Of a DNA stretch of 64,000 bases, positions 38,309 through 47,363 are shown one piece after another. Each line of letters begins with the position of its first letter. Position 1 is the first letter of the stretch. Origin of the DNA: an uncultured Coriobacteriaceae bacterium (lineage in GTDB: Bacteria > Actinomycetota > Coriobacteriia > Coriobacteriales > Coriobacteriaceae); contig CALUFC010000001.1 of the NCBI GenBank assembly GCA_944319885.1, positions 462,979 to 526,978 on the forward strand. Reading direction: 5' to 3'. The position numbers were made by a program, and so were the translations under genes. Under the pieces are notes generated by a model. The model did not search any database and was not told the DNA's origin. It worked only from the letters and a program-made list of their open reading frames with translations.

Positions 38309-41300
38309 CATTCCCGTTATCGACGCTGCAAACGAGACGGCGGCGCAGGCAGCAGAGGGGGCCGCAGCGGCGGTTCCCGAAGGCGCCATCTACAATCCGC
38401 AGGCGGCGCACGGCAACCTGCACCTCGGTATCGATGTGGGCTCCACCACGGTGAAGCTCGCCGTGCTGAACGACGACAACCAGATTGTCTACGCGAAGTA
38501 CCAGCGCCACCACACCGACGTACGCGCCTGCGCGCGCGATCTGTTTGTGGGCGCGGCGGGCCTCATGCCCGAGGCGAAGATGACCTGCGCCATCACCGGC
38601 TCGGGCGGTCTCTTGCTTTCGCAGTGGCTTGGCCTCGAGTTCGTGCAGGAGGTCATCGCGAGCAAGCACGCCGTCGAGACGCTCATCCCCGAGACCGACG
38701 TCGCCATTGAGTTGGGTGGCGAGGACGCCAAGATCATCTACTTCGATCACGGTATCGAGCAGCGCATGAACGGCACGTGCGCGGGCGGCACGGGTGCGTT
38801 CATCGACCAGATGGCAACCCTGCTGCACACCGACGCCTCCGGCCTCAACGACCTTGCGAAGGGTGCCACCACCATCTATCCCATCGCGAGCCGCTGCGGC
38901 GTGTTCGCCAAGTCGGACGTGCAGCCGCTGCTCAACGAGGGCGCGCGCCAGGAGGACGTGGCGGCGTCGATCTTCCAGGCCGTGGTGACGCAGACCATCT
39001 CCGGCCTCGCGTGCGGTCGCCCCATCCGTGGCAACGTTGCCTTCCTCGGCGGCCCGCTCCAGTACCTCTCCGAGCTGCGCCATCGCTTCTACATAACGCT
39101 CGATCTTGACGAGGCGCACCGCATCGTGCCCGAGAACGCGCATCTGTTCGTGGCGTCGGGCGCCGCCATGGCGCACGAGTCTGAGAAGCTCGCCACCTTC
39201 CCCGAGCTCATCGCTTCGATCGACGCGCTTGGCGACACGCAGGGCTCTGAGGTCGCACGCCTCGATCCGCTGTTTGCCACCGAGGACGATTTCCGCGAGT
39301 TCAAGGAGCGCCATGACGCTCAGGTGGTGCCGCGCGGCGACCTTGCCACCTACACGGGCAAGCGCGTCTTCATTGGCATCGACGCCGGCTCCACCACCAT
39401 GAAGGCTGCGATGGTGGGCGAGGACGGCCAGCTGCTGCACACGTGGTACGGCAACAACAACGGCGACATCCTGGGCACCGCGAAGACCATCATGGCCGAC
39501 TTCTTCGCGCACATTCCCGCAGGCTGCCAGATTGGCCACGTGACCACGACCGGCTACGGCGAGGCCCTGCTCATCGAGGCGCTCAAGGCCGATTCCGGCG
39601 AGATCGAGACCGTGGCGCACCTGCGCGGTGCCCGCGCGTTCCTCCCGGGCGTGCAGTTCATCCTCGACATCGGCGGCCAAGACATGAAGTGCCTGCGCGT
39701 ACGCGACGGTGTGATCGAGCACATCATGCTCAACGAGGCGTGCTCCTCGGGCTGCGGCAGCTTCATCGAGAGCTTCGCCGTCTCCATGAACATGGATGTC
39801 GAGCAATTTGCTGCCGAGGCCATCCGTGCCAAGAGCCCGGTCGATCTGGGCAGCCGCTGCACCGTCTTCATGAACAGCCGCGTGAAGCAGGCGCAGAAGG
39901 AAGGCGCCACGGTGGGCGACATCGCCGCCGGCCTGTCTTACTCCGTTATCAAGAACGCGCTCTTCAAGGTTATCAAGCTGCGCGATCCGTCCGAGATCGG
40001 CGACCAGGTGATCGTTCAGGGCGGCACGTTCATGAGCGATGCCACGCTGCGCGCGTTCGAGCTGCTCACCGGCGTGCCTGCAGTACGTCCCGACATCGCC
40101 GGCTGCATGGGTGCCTACGGTGCGGCCCTCTTGGCTCGCGATCGTGCGGGCGAGAACGGCATCTCGCAGATGCTCTCGGCCGAGGAGATCGCCCGCCTCA
40201 CGGTGACGCAGAAGCACGTGCGCTGCGGTCGCTGCTCCAACAATTGCCAGCTTACCGTGAACGATTTCGGCGGCGGGCGGCGCTTCATCACTGGCAACCG
40301 CTGCGAGAAGGGCGCGGGCCACAAGAAGCAGAAGACTGAGGCGCCCAACCTCTTCAAGGAGAAGAACCGTCTCCTGTTCGATCGCGAGTGCCTCTCGCCC
40401 GACGAGGCGCCTCGCGGCACCGTGGGCATCCCGCGCGCCCTCAACCTCTACGAGGACTATCCCTTCTGGCATGCGTTCTTTACGCGCCTGGGCTTCGCGG
40501 TCATTCTGTCGGACGACTCCACCAAGAAGACCTATGATGCGGGCATCGAGTCCATGCCGAGCGAGAGCGTGTGCTATCCGGCCAAGCTCAGCCACGGCCA
40601 CATCATGAACCTCATCGACAAGGATCCCGATTTCATCTGGATGCCGTGCATCCGTAAGGAGCGCAAGGAGGATCCGGCGGCGGGCAACAACTACAACTGC
40701 CCGATCGTCATGAGCTACCCCACGGCGCTGGGGCTCAACATCGATGAGCTGGCCGAGAAGAACGTCGAGTTCATGTATCCGTTCGTGCCGTACAACGACC
40801 GCGTCGAGCTCAAGCGCCGTCTCTATGAGATCCTGGCCGAGGACCGCGTGGCCGATGCCGAGGCCGGCCGCGGCCGCGTGCGCGGGCCCAAGCTCACGCG
40901 CTCCGAGATCGACGCTGCGGTGAACTACGCGTACGAGGTCGACGCGCGCTTCCATGAGGACATCCAGACCATGGGCGAGGAGACCATCCACTGGATCGAG
41001 GAACACGGCGGCCATGGCATCGTGCTCGCCGGGCGCCCCTACCACAACGACCCCGAGATCAACCACGCGCTGCCCGAGCTCATCTCGTCGTTTGGGTTCG
41101 CGGTGCTCACCGAGGACTCGGTGGCGCATCTCGTGAAGCCCGATCGACCCATCCGCGTGGTGGATCAGTGGATGTATCACAGCCGCCTCTACCGTGCGGC
41201 CAAGCTTGTGACGCTGCGCAACGATCTCGACCTGATTCAGCTGAATTCCTTTGGCTGCGGCCTCGACGCGCTCACGACCGACCAGGTGCAGGAGATCCTC

Positions 41301-43028
41301 GAGGGCTCGGGCAAGATCTACACGGTGCTTAAGATCGACGAGGTCTCGAACCTGGGTGCTGCGCGCATCCGCATCCGTTCGCTCATGGCGGCGCTCAAGG
41401 ACCAGGAGGCCGAGCGCGCTGCCGAGGCCGCCGCTGCGGGCGAGGCGTACGAGCAGGGCGACGCGGCCCCGGTGGCGCCGAGCGACGAGGCGCCGGTGTT
41501 TGCCACGCGCAAGTACGCGCTCTCGGCACAGCGCCGCGCGAACTCAGCGGCGTTCGAGAAGGTCAAGTTCACCGAGGAGATGCGCCGCGAGGGCTACACC
41601 ATTCTCTGCCCTCAGATGGCGCCCATCCACTTCGACCTCGTGAAAGAGGTCTTCCGCGCCGGTGGCTACAACCTTGAGCTGTTGCCTTCCACCGACCGTG
41701 GCGCCGTCGAGGCGGGCCTCAAGTACGTGAACAACGACATCTGCTACCCGTCGATTCTCGTGACCGGTCAGATCATGGAGGCCATCGAGAGCGGCAAGTA
41801 TGATCTCTCGAAGACGGCCGTCATCATCTCGCAGACCGGCGGCGGCTGCCGTGCCACCAACTACATCGCGCTCATCCGCAAAGCGCTCAAGGACTCCGGC
41901 CACCCCGAGATCCCGGTCATCTCAATCAGCGCAGTGAAGCTCGACGAGGATAACCCCGGATTCAAGGTGACGCCGCAGATCCTGAAGGCCGCCGTGTACG
42001 CGGTGCTCTACGGTGACGTCATGATGCAGATGCTCTACCGCTGCCGTCCGTACGAGGTGGAGCCCGGTGCGGCGAACGCGCTGTACGAGAAGTTCATGGC
42101 GAAGGCGCGCAAGCTGGCGCCCAAATTCACGCGGCGCAGCTACACCAAGCTGGTGCGTGAGTCGGTCGCGGCGTTCGATAGCATGCCGCTTAAAGACGAG
42201 GGCACCAAGCCGCGCGTGGGCGTGGTGGGCGAGATTCTCGTCAAGTTCCATCCCACGGCGAACAACCACGTGGTCGATGTCATCGAGCACGAGGGCTGCG
42301 AGGCCGTGGTGCCGGGGCTGCTCGACTTCTTCCTGTTCGCGATGAGCGGCGCGGAGAACGATAAGGGCGAGCTGGGCAGCTCGGGGACGCAGCGCGCCGC
42401 CATGGCGGGTCTCATCAAGCTTATTGATTGGATGCGCGGTCCGGCGGACGAGATTCTCGAGCGCTCGAAGCGCTTCGAGCGCCCTGAGCCCATCTCGGCG
42501 CTTGCCGAGAAGGCGAGCCAGGTGCTGTCGCTGTGCAACACCATGGGCGAGGGCTGGCTGCTCACGGCCGAGATGCTCGACCTCATCGATCATGGTGCGC
42601 CGAACATCATCTGCACGCAGCCGTTTGCCTGTCTGCCCAACCACGTGGTGGGCAAGAGCGTCATCAAGGAGCTGCGCCGCCGGCACCCCGAGAGCAACAT
42701 CGTGGCGGTCGATTACGACCCGGGTGCCTCCGAGGTCAACCAGCTCAACCGCATCAAGCTGATGATCTCGGTTGCCAAGGAGAATCTGCGCCAGGGTCGC
42801 GGCTTCAAGATGGAGCGCATCAAGCCGCTCGCGTTCGACGAGGTCGATCAGCATTTCCGCCCGCATCATGCCGAGGACGCCGACGATCGCAATCCGCTGG
42901 AGGGCAAGCCGGGTGTCATCACGCCGGCGGACATCGTGCCGCCTGCTAGCGGGTGCGCGAGCTGCGGTGCCGTCTCCGATGATGCGGTCGCCGCCGTTGC
43001 CGAGCGTCTGAGCGAGGGCGTGAAGTAG
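38301..43028 (+). CDS. giant 2-hydroxyacyl-CoA dehydratase activase/dehydratase-like protein
   Basis: 1575 residues. There are two BadF/BcrA-type ATPase modules: the first with LGIDVGSTTVKLAVL near residue 37 and NGTCAGGTGAFIDQ; the second with FIGIDAGSTTMKAAM near 355 and the iron-sulfur ligand motif NEACSSGCGSF near 476. A Cys-rich segment (CGRCSNNC near 640), a DUF2229-like region (SESVCYPAKLSHGHI near 754) and an HgdB-like dehydratase region (NNDICYPSILVTGQ near 1143, QTGGGCRATNY near 1180) follow, with CASC at the C-terminus. The archerase activase of 2-hydroxyacyl-CoA dehydratases injects an electron at ATP cost; here activase and dehydratase-like parts are one chain. The true substrate is unknown. 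ATG 38301 has AAAGGGGAGGG. Confidence 0.88.
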   Translation: MVNIPVIDAANETAAQAAEGAAAAVPEGAIYNPQAAHGNLHLGIDVGSTTVKLAVLNDDNQIVYAKYQRHHTDVRACARDLFVGAAGLMPEAKMTCAITGSGGLLLSQWLGLEFVQEVIASKHAVETLIPETDVAIELGGEDAKIIYFDHGIEQRMNGTCAGGTGAFIDQMATLLHTDASGLNDLAKGATTIYPIASRCGVFAKSDVQPLLNEGARQEDVAASIFQAVVTQTISGLACGRPIRGNVAFLGGPLQYLSELRHRFYITLDLDEAHRIVPENAHLFVASGAAMAHESEKLATFPELIASIDALGDTQGSEVARLDPLFATEDDFREFKERHDAQVVPRGDLATYTGKRVFIGIDAGSTTMKAAMVGEDGQLLHTWYGNNNGDILGTAKTIMADFFAHIPAGCQIGHVTTTGYGEALLIEALKADSGEIETVAHLRGARAFLPGVQFILDIGGQDMKCLRVRDGVIEHIMLNEACSSGCGSFIESFAVSMNMDVEQFAAEAIRAKSPVDLGSRCTVFMNSRVKQAQKEGATVGDIAAGLSYSVIKNALFKVIKLRDPSEIGDQVIVQGGTFMSDATLRAFELLTGVPAVRPDIAGCMGAYGAALLARDRAGENGISQMLSAEEIARLTVTQKHVRCGRCSNNCQLTVNDFGGGRRFITGNRCEKGAGHKKQKTEAPNLFKEKNRLLFDRECLSPDEAPRGTVGIPRALNLYEDYPFWHAFFTRLGFAVILSDDSTKKTYDAGIESMPSESVCYPAKLSHGHIMNLIDKDPDFIWMPCIRKERKEDPAAGNNYNCPIVMSYPTALGLNIDELAEKNVEFMYPFVPYNDRVELKRRLYEILAEDRVADAEAGRGRVRGPKLTRSEIDAAVNYAYEVDARFHEDIQTMGEETIHWIEEHGGHGIVLAGRPYHNDPEINHALPELISSFGFAVLTEDSVAHLVKPDRPIRVVDQWMYHSRLYRAAKLVTLRNDLDLIQLNSFGCGLDALTTDQVQEILEGSGKIYTVLKIDEVSNLGAARIRIRSLMAALKDQEAERAAEAAAAGEAYEQGDAAPVAPSDEAPVFATRKYALSAQRRANSAAFEKVKFTEEMRREGYTILCPQMAPIHFDLVKEVFRAGGYNLELLPSTDRGAVEAGLKYVNNDICYPSILVTGQIMEAIESGKYDLSKTAVIISQTGGGCRATNYIALIRKALKDSGHPEIPVISISAVKLDEDNPGFKVTPQILKAAVYAVLYGDVMMQMLYRCRPYEVEPGAANALYEKFMAKARKLAPKFTRRSYTKLVRESVAAFDSMPLKDEGTKPRVGVVGEILVKFHPTANNHVVDVIEHEGCEAVVPGLLDFFLFAMSGAENDKGELGSSGTQRAAMAGLIKLIDWMRGPADEILERSKRFERPEPISALAEKASQVLSLCNTMGEGWLLTAEMLDLIDHGAPNIICTQPFACLPNHVVGKSVIKELRRRHPESNIVAVDYDPGASEVNQLNRIKLMISVAKENLRQGRGFKMERIKPLAFDEVDQHFRPHHAEDADDRNPLEGKPGVITPADIVPPASGCASCGAVSDDAVAAVAERLSEGVK

Positions 43029-43103
43029 CGTCGGGCGAGCGGGCGTCGTCGCAGCCGCGCTCCGATGTGGGCAAGCGCCGGCGCAGGTACTATTTCATGC
43101 CAA

Positions 43104-43146
43104 ATTGACCTCTAAGGGGCATTATTTGAGCCCCTTAGAGGTCAAT
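43104..43146. repeat. palindromic hairpin, copy 3 (variant)
   Basis: Perfect 17-bp inverted repeat (43104-43120 and 43130-43146) with a 9-nt loop. The stem TGACCTCTAAGGGGC matches TGACCATTAAGAGCC of copies 1 and 2 at 11 of 15 positions, and loop length is the same, so this appears to be a diverged member of the same family. Confidence 0.8.
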
Positions 43147-43160
43147 CAGTTATATTTCTC

Positions 43161-43193
43161 AATCTGAGACTAATCTGAGACCAATCTGGGACG
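43161..43193. repeat. three tandem 11-base direct repeats
   Basis: AATCTGAGACT, AATCTGAGACC and AATCTGGGACG follow each other without gap. The period is one helical turn. They lie 15 bases after palindrome copy 3 and about 220 bases upstream of the AbiEi/nuclease-like gene. They are possible regulator binding sites. Confidence 0.6.
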
Positions 43194-43411
43194 GCGAGAC
43201 TCGGCCCCGACGCCGCGCGCCTGGCGTTCTGGTGCCGCGCGATACCGTTCGCCGATTCGTTTCTGTATCTCTTCGACTTTAACCCCTTTATTTCCAGCCC
43301 TGTTAGATTACTGCAAGATTCCTGTTAGATATGAGGAAATCGCAGCTCAAGGCTATCGCGTAGAGTACGTGTATGGTCTTGAGAGGCGATTGCAAAAGGC
43401 AGGGGGCAACG

Positions 43412-44434
43412 ATGGCGAGGGGAAGGCAAACCAAACGCTACGGCGCAATCAAGAAGCTGCTTGAAGACGCGCAGAGCTCCCGTCGCTGCTATGCGGCACA
43501 AGACTGGCGCGAGGCGAGGCTGTTGCGAAGGCGCTCGGCGAGTGGGGAGCTCGTGGAAGTTTTTCCGAGACAATTTATGCGGGCAGGTTATTGGGGCAAG
43601 CTCAGGTGCGAGGAGCGGGCGCAACACATCATTCGAGCGTATGCGCAGCGGAGTCCGGACACGGTGTTCTGCCTCTTTAGCGCCGCGGTGCTGCATGGGC
43701 TGCCTGTTTCGTACCATCTGCTCGATCGACTCTGCATCCGCACGCGCTGCTCGGGCAGCAAAAACAGCGATGCGCATATCTGGCGGTGCTCTTCTGTTTC
43801 AGACGACACGATGGAAGTCGACGGCATCCTCGTGACTCTAGTCGTGCAGACCACGATAGACTGCATGCGGTTTGCAGATTTTCCCGAAGGGCTTGTGCTA
43901 TGTGACGCGCTGCTACGTGAGCTTGGCATTGAAAAGGAATTGCTGAACGGCATTGTTGAGCATTGTGCTGCCGGCCGCATGCACGCGGAGCAAGCGCGCC
44001 GCGTTGCGGAGTTTGCAGACGGTCGGGCGGAGAGTGGCGGAGAATCAATAGCTCGTGCTGCGATGATCGATCTGGGTATTCCTCCCAGTGATCTGCAGCC
44101 GGAGTTTGCGAATCCGGTAGAGATCGGCAGGCGGATTCGACCTGATTTCATGCACCGCCTCAAGGATGGCACGATGGTTCTCAGCGAGCTTGACGGCAGG
44201 GTGAAATATGAGGACAAGACCATTCTCGGCGACAGAGACGCTCTTGATGTTTTGCTTGCGGAGCGTCAGCGCGAATCGCGGATATCGCTGCTCGGGATGT
44301 CCGTTGTTCGATTTACGATGAGAGATGTGTACAACCGCGCTCGCCTTGCGCGGCTGTTTGCTGCTGCCGGTGTGACCCCAGAGACAGTTGCAAGCCGGGA
44401 TTATCGATCGACAACGCGTCCGCTCAAGCCGTAG
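43412..44434 (+). CDS. AbiEi-like/nuclease-fold hypothetical protein
   Basis: 340 residues. The N-terminal part (ARLLRRRSASGELVEVFPRQ region, then ERAQHIIRAYAQRSPDTVFC) resembles winged-helix AbiEi-type antitoxin or phage-defence regulators. The C-terminal part has IRPDFMHRLKDGTMVLSELD followed by GRVKYED, a (D/E)xK-like arrangement as in DUF559/Vsr-type nuclease folds. A partner toxin (AbiEii) is not adjacent. Function is unknown; the domain assignment is from pattern only. ATG 43412 has AGGGGG upstream; ATG 43373 is an in-frame alternative. Base composition is lower in GC than its neighbours, and the gene sits between palindrome copies 3 and 4. Confidence 0.65.
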   Translation: MARGRQTKRYGAIKKLLEDAQSSRRCYAAQDWREARLLRRRSASGELVEVFPRQFMRAGYWGKLRCEERAQHIIRAYAQRSPDTVFCLFSAAVLHGLPVSYHLLDRLCIRTRCSGSKNSDAHIWRCSSVSDDTMEVDGILVTLVVQTTIDCMRFADFPEGLVLCDALLRELGIEKELLNGIVEHCAAGRMHAEQARRVAEFADGRAESGGESIARAAMIDLGIPPSDLQPEFANPVEIGRRIRPDFMHRLKDGTMVLSELDGRVKYEDKTILGDRDALDVLLAERQRESRISLLGMSVVRFTMRDVYNRARLARLFAAAGVTPETVASRDYRSTTRPLKP

Positions 44435-44505
44435 CACCGCTTGTTGCAGCGGAAATGCCGCCATGCGGGATGGGCGCCTGGCCGTCAGTGGTTTTCGAAT
44501 GGCAG

Positions 44506-44568
44506 AATATGCCTGATTGACCTCCAAGAGGTGCAAATTGGCCCCCTTAGGAGTCAATCAGGCATATT
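44506..44568. repeat. palindromic hairpin, copy 4 (variant)
   Basis: Perfect 16-bp outer arms AATATGCCTGATTGAC (44506-44521) and GTCAATCAGGCATATT (44553-44568). The 31-base interior pairs imperfectly. The inner sequence TTGACCTCCAAGAGG relates it to copy 3. It lies between the stops of the AbiEi-like gene and the convergent coaX gene. Confidence 0.8.
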
Positions 44569-44588
44569 TTAGGCGCAGCGCCACCTCG

Positions 44589-45437
44589 CTAGCGCTGGTT
44601 GGTTTGCCAGATGAGCGCGAGGCCGGTGAGGGTGAGCTGCTCGTCTACGATCACCTCATGGTGCAGCAGCGCGGCGAGCTCGTGCGCGCTTTCGCCGGTG
44701 ATAACGAGCGCGGCATGAGGTGCGCGCGGTGCAGCGACGTTTGCGGCATCGGGCGAGGGGCCAACCGAGAGGCCCTGCTCTGCGGCGATTGCGTCGATGA
44801 GCCCGTCGATCATGGCGGCGGAGCCAAGTACCACACCCGAGCGCATGGCATCGGCGGTGTTGCGCCCCGCGACGCGTTCCGGCGCCGTGAGCTCTACGAG
44901 CGGCAGGCGTGCCGCGGCCTGGGCGAGCGCGCGGGCGCTGAGCGAGATGCCGGGCGCGATAATGCCGCCGGCAAACGCCCCCGCATGGTTGATGACCTCG
45001 AAGTTCGTGGTGGTTCCCAGATCGATGACAATCGCGGGCGCGCCATAGCGCGCGCGGGCGGCGACGGCGTCGGCGATGCGGTCGGAGCCCACCTCGGCAG
45101 GGTTGTCGAAGAGAAGCTTGATGCCGGATTTAAGCCCTGGCCCCACCACGAGCACGCGGCAGCCGAGCGTTCGCTCCAGAGCTTGACGCCACGCCGCGCC
45201 GAGCGTGGGCACGACGCACGAGAGGTTCGCACCGGCGATGCGGGCGCTCGGAAGCAGCTCGAGCGCGTGGCCAAGCTCAACGCGCGCCTCATCTGCCGTG
45301 AGCGGCGCCTTCGTGGTGAGTTCGCAGGCATCGAGCAAGCACGGTGCCTCATTCGGCGTGACGCTGAACATGCCGAGACGGGTGGTCGTGTTGCCAACAT
45401 CGACAGTGAGGACATGCAGGTCACACGCGGTACTCAT
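44589..45437 (-). CDS. coaX: type III pantothenate kinase
   Basis: ATP-dependent phosphorylation of pantothenate, the first step of coenzyme A synthesis, by the CoaX class. The N-terminal phosphate loop is LTVDVGNTTTRLGMF. The family motifs GSDRIADAVAARARYG and IDLGTTTNFEVI carry the catalytic Asp and metal-binding residues, and GGIIAPGISLSARAL is also typical. 282 residues, normal length plus a small C-terminal extension. ATG 45437 has AAGGAG upstream. Confidence 0.94.
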   Translation of the reverse strand: MSTACDLHVLTVDVGNTTTRLGMFSVTPNEAPCLLDACELTTKAPLTADEARVELGHALELLPSARIAGANLSCVVPTLGAAWRQALERTLGCRVLVVGPGLKSGIKLLFDNPAEVGSDRIADAVAARARYGAPAIVIDLGTTTNFEVINHAGAFAGGIIAPGISLSARALAQAAARLPLVELTAPERVAGRNTADAMRSGVVLGSAAMIDGLIDAIAAEQGLSVGPSPDAANVAAPRAPHAALVITGESAHELAALLHHEVIVDEQLTLTGLALIWQTNQR

Positions 45438-45584
45438 GGCGTTCTCCTTGGTAGGCGGCAGGCAGCAGGGCAAAACCGCGACCGGCGGTGGACGCGTGCC
45501 GTGCTGTGCAGTATTATACGTGCCGTCTCAGGCCGTAACCCGACTTCCCGCGAGGGGGAGCGGATATACGAAGGAGCATACAAC

Positions 45585-47252
45585 ATGGAATCTACGAGCA
45601 GCCGCGCAGGCCTGCGCGGGCAGCTTTCGGGTGCCGGTGTTCTCATCGGCTGCGCGGGTTGCGTCATCATCACGGCATCGTCGGTCTACACCGCGCTCAA
45701 AATGGGCTCACTGCCTTGGCCGACCATCTTCACCTCCATCACCGCGCTCGTGCTGTTGCGCGCGGTGGGGCGCACCAGTCTCAACGAAGCGAATATCACG
45801 CAGGTCATCATGTCTGCCGGCTCCATGGTGGCAGGCGGCCTGGCGTTCACCATCCCCGGCGTCTGGATGCTGGGACTCACCGACCACGTTGGCTGGGGCG
45901 AGATGTTTGCCGTGGCGCTTGCCGGAACGCTTCTGGGGCTCGTGTGCACAGCGCTCATCCAGCGTCATTTTGTCGAGGAATCCGATCTTGAGTATCCCAT
46001 CGGCACGGCGGCCGCCGAGACGCTGCTCGCCAGCCGCGCGGGCACCTCAACGGGCAAGAAGCTTTTTGGCTCGATGGCGCTGGCTGGCGCATGGTGCGTT
46101 GCCCGCGACATCGTCGGGCTCATGCCGGCGCTCGTGGCGCAGGTGCCCGTACCGGGCGTGGCATGTGGCATCCAGATGTCGCCGATGCGCTGGGCCGTGG
46201 GCTTCCTTGCCGGCAGGCGCTCGATTATCTACTGGGCGGTTGGCGCGGTGCTGGGCTGGTTCGGCATCGTGGCGCTTGGGAGCATGCTGGGGCTGTGGGA
46301 CATCGCCACGGCGCAGGGCATCGTGTCGAGCCTCGGCATGGGGCTCATGATGGGGTCGGGCGCCGGCGTGGTAATCAAAGATATCGTGTTGCCGCTTCTC
46401 GGCCGTGCGCGGAACCAGGGAGAGCGGCGCACGGAGGACGAAGGCGGTTTCGTCTCGAGGCTCATCTCCCGCTACGATGCAGGCGTGCTTGCACTCATGG
46501 CGGCCGCGGCGGCGCTCGTGGTGTGCTTTGCGCTGGGGCTTGGGCCTGTTGTGGCGGTGGCCGTGGTGTTGCTGGCGTTCGTGACGGCCATCATGAGCGC
46601 GCAGTCGGTGGGCCAATCGGGCATCGATCCCATGGAGATCTTCGGTCTCATCGTGCTGCTGTTCGTTGCGGCGTTTTCCGAGGCAACGCAGGTGCAGCTC
46701 TTTTTCGTCGCGGGTGTCATCGCCGTGGCCTGCGGTCTGGCAGGCGATGTCATGAGCGATTTCAAGACGGGCCAGATTATTGGCACGAGCCCGCGTTCCA
46801 TGTGGTTCGGCCAGGCAATCGGCGCCGTGCTGGGCACGTTCGTGGCCGTTGCCGTCATGGTCGCACTCGTGACCGCTTATGGACCCGAGGCGTTCGGCAC
46901 CGATGCGCTGTTCGTTGCCGCGCAGGCCAACGTGGTCGCCACGATGGTCTCGGGCATTCCGAGCGTACCCGCCTTTGTGCTCGGCCTCGTTGGCGGCACG
47001 GTGCTCTATGTCGCGGGCATCCCGTCTATGATGCTGGGGCTCGGCGTGTACCTGCCGTTTTACATGTCGATCTCCACCGTGCTCGGTGCGGTGATGCGCT
47101 GGGCGTACGACCGCGCGTGCACGGCGCGCGGCGTGGACGGCGACGAGGCGAGCGAGACGGGCGTCGTGGTGGCGTCCGGCGTGCTCGGCGGCGAATCGAT
47201 CGTGGGCGTGATCATTGCGTTCGCAAGCGTGATTTCCGGTCTTTCGGGGTAG
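45585..47252 (+). CDS. OPT-family oligopeptide transporter
   Basis: 555-residue polytopic membrane protein with at least 14 hydrophobic segments. The N-terminal helix region SGAGVLIGCAGCVIITASSV with YTALKMGSLPWPT is typical of the prokaryotic OPT group. Proton-coupled uptake of small peptides or metal chelates is inferred from the family. The start at ATG 45585 has GAAGGAG at good spacing. It is divergent from coaX with 147 bases between. Confidence 0.88.
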   Translation: MESTSSRAGLRGQLSGAGVLIGCAGCVIITASSVYTALKMGSLPWPTIFTSITALVLLRAVGRTSLNEANITQVIMSAGSMVAGGLAFTIPGVWMLGLTDHVGWGEMFAVALAGTLLGLVCTALIQRHFVEESDLEYPIGTAAAETLLASRAGTSTGKKLFGSMALAGAWCVARDIVGLMPALVAQVPVPGVACGIQMSPMRWAVGFLAGRRSIIYWAVGAVLGWFGIVALGSMLGLWDIATAQGIVSSLGMGLMMGSGAGVVIKDIVLPLLGRARNQGERRTEDEGGFVSRLISRYDAGVLALMAAAAALVVCFALGLGPVVAVAVVLLAFVTAIMSAQSVGQSGIDPMEIFGLIVLLFVAAFSEATQVQLFFVAGVIAVACGLAGDVMSDFKTGQIIGTSPRSMWFGQAIGAVLGTFVAVAVMVALVTAYGPEAFGTDALFVAAQANVVATMVSGIPSVPAFVLGLVGGTVLYVAGIPSMMLGLGVYLPFYMSISTVLGAVMRWAYDRACTARGVDGDEASETGVVVASGVLGGESIVGVIIAFASVISGLSG

Positions 47253-47363
47253 GATGGTCGCGGTGGCGTGGGAGGGTTGTGGGTACTGTAGTACCATATG
47301 GCTGCATGTATCTGATCGCAGGCGGGCACACCGGCCCGTGCGCACATATGAAAGGAGCCCTCC

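Larger units (their letters stand above)
43029..43411. other. 383-base intergenic region with palindrome copy 3 and 11-bp repeats
   Basis: Follows the large dehydratase gene. It contains the 17-bp palindrome at 43104-43146 and the triple 11-base direct repeat at 43161-43193. The rest (43200-43400) is increasingly AT-rich and likely contains the promoter of the next gene. No ORF is supported. Confidence 0.6.

Noticed and set aside
38256..41180. A 974-codon minus-strand frame inside the dehydratase/activase gene
   Set aside because: Shadow frame opposite strongly conserved motifs; composition not protein-like.
44517..45584. A 356-codon upstream extension of the OPT transporter gene
   Set aside because: It is antisense to coaX and lacks conserved features; the OPT protein begins at the ATG at 45585 with a good ribosome binding site.
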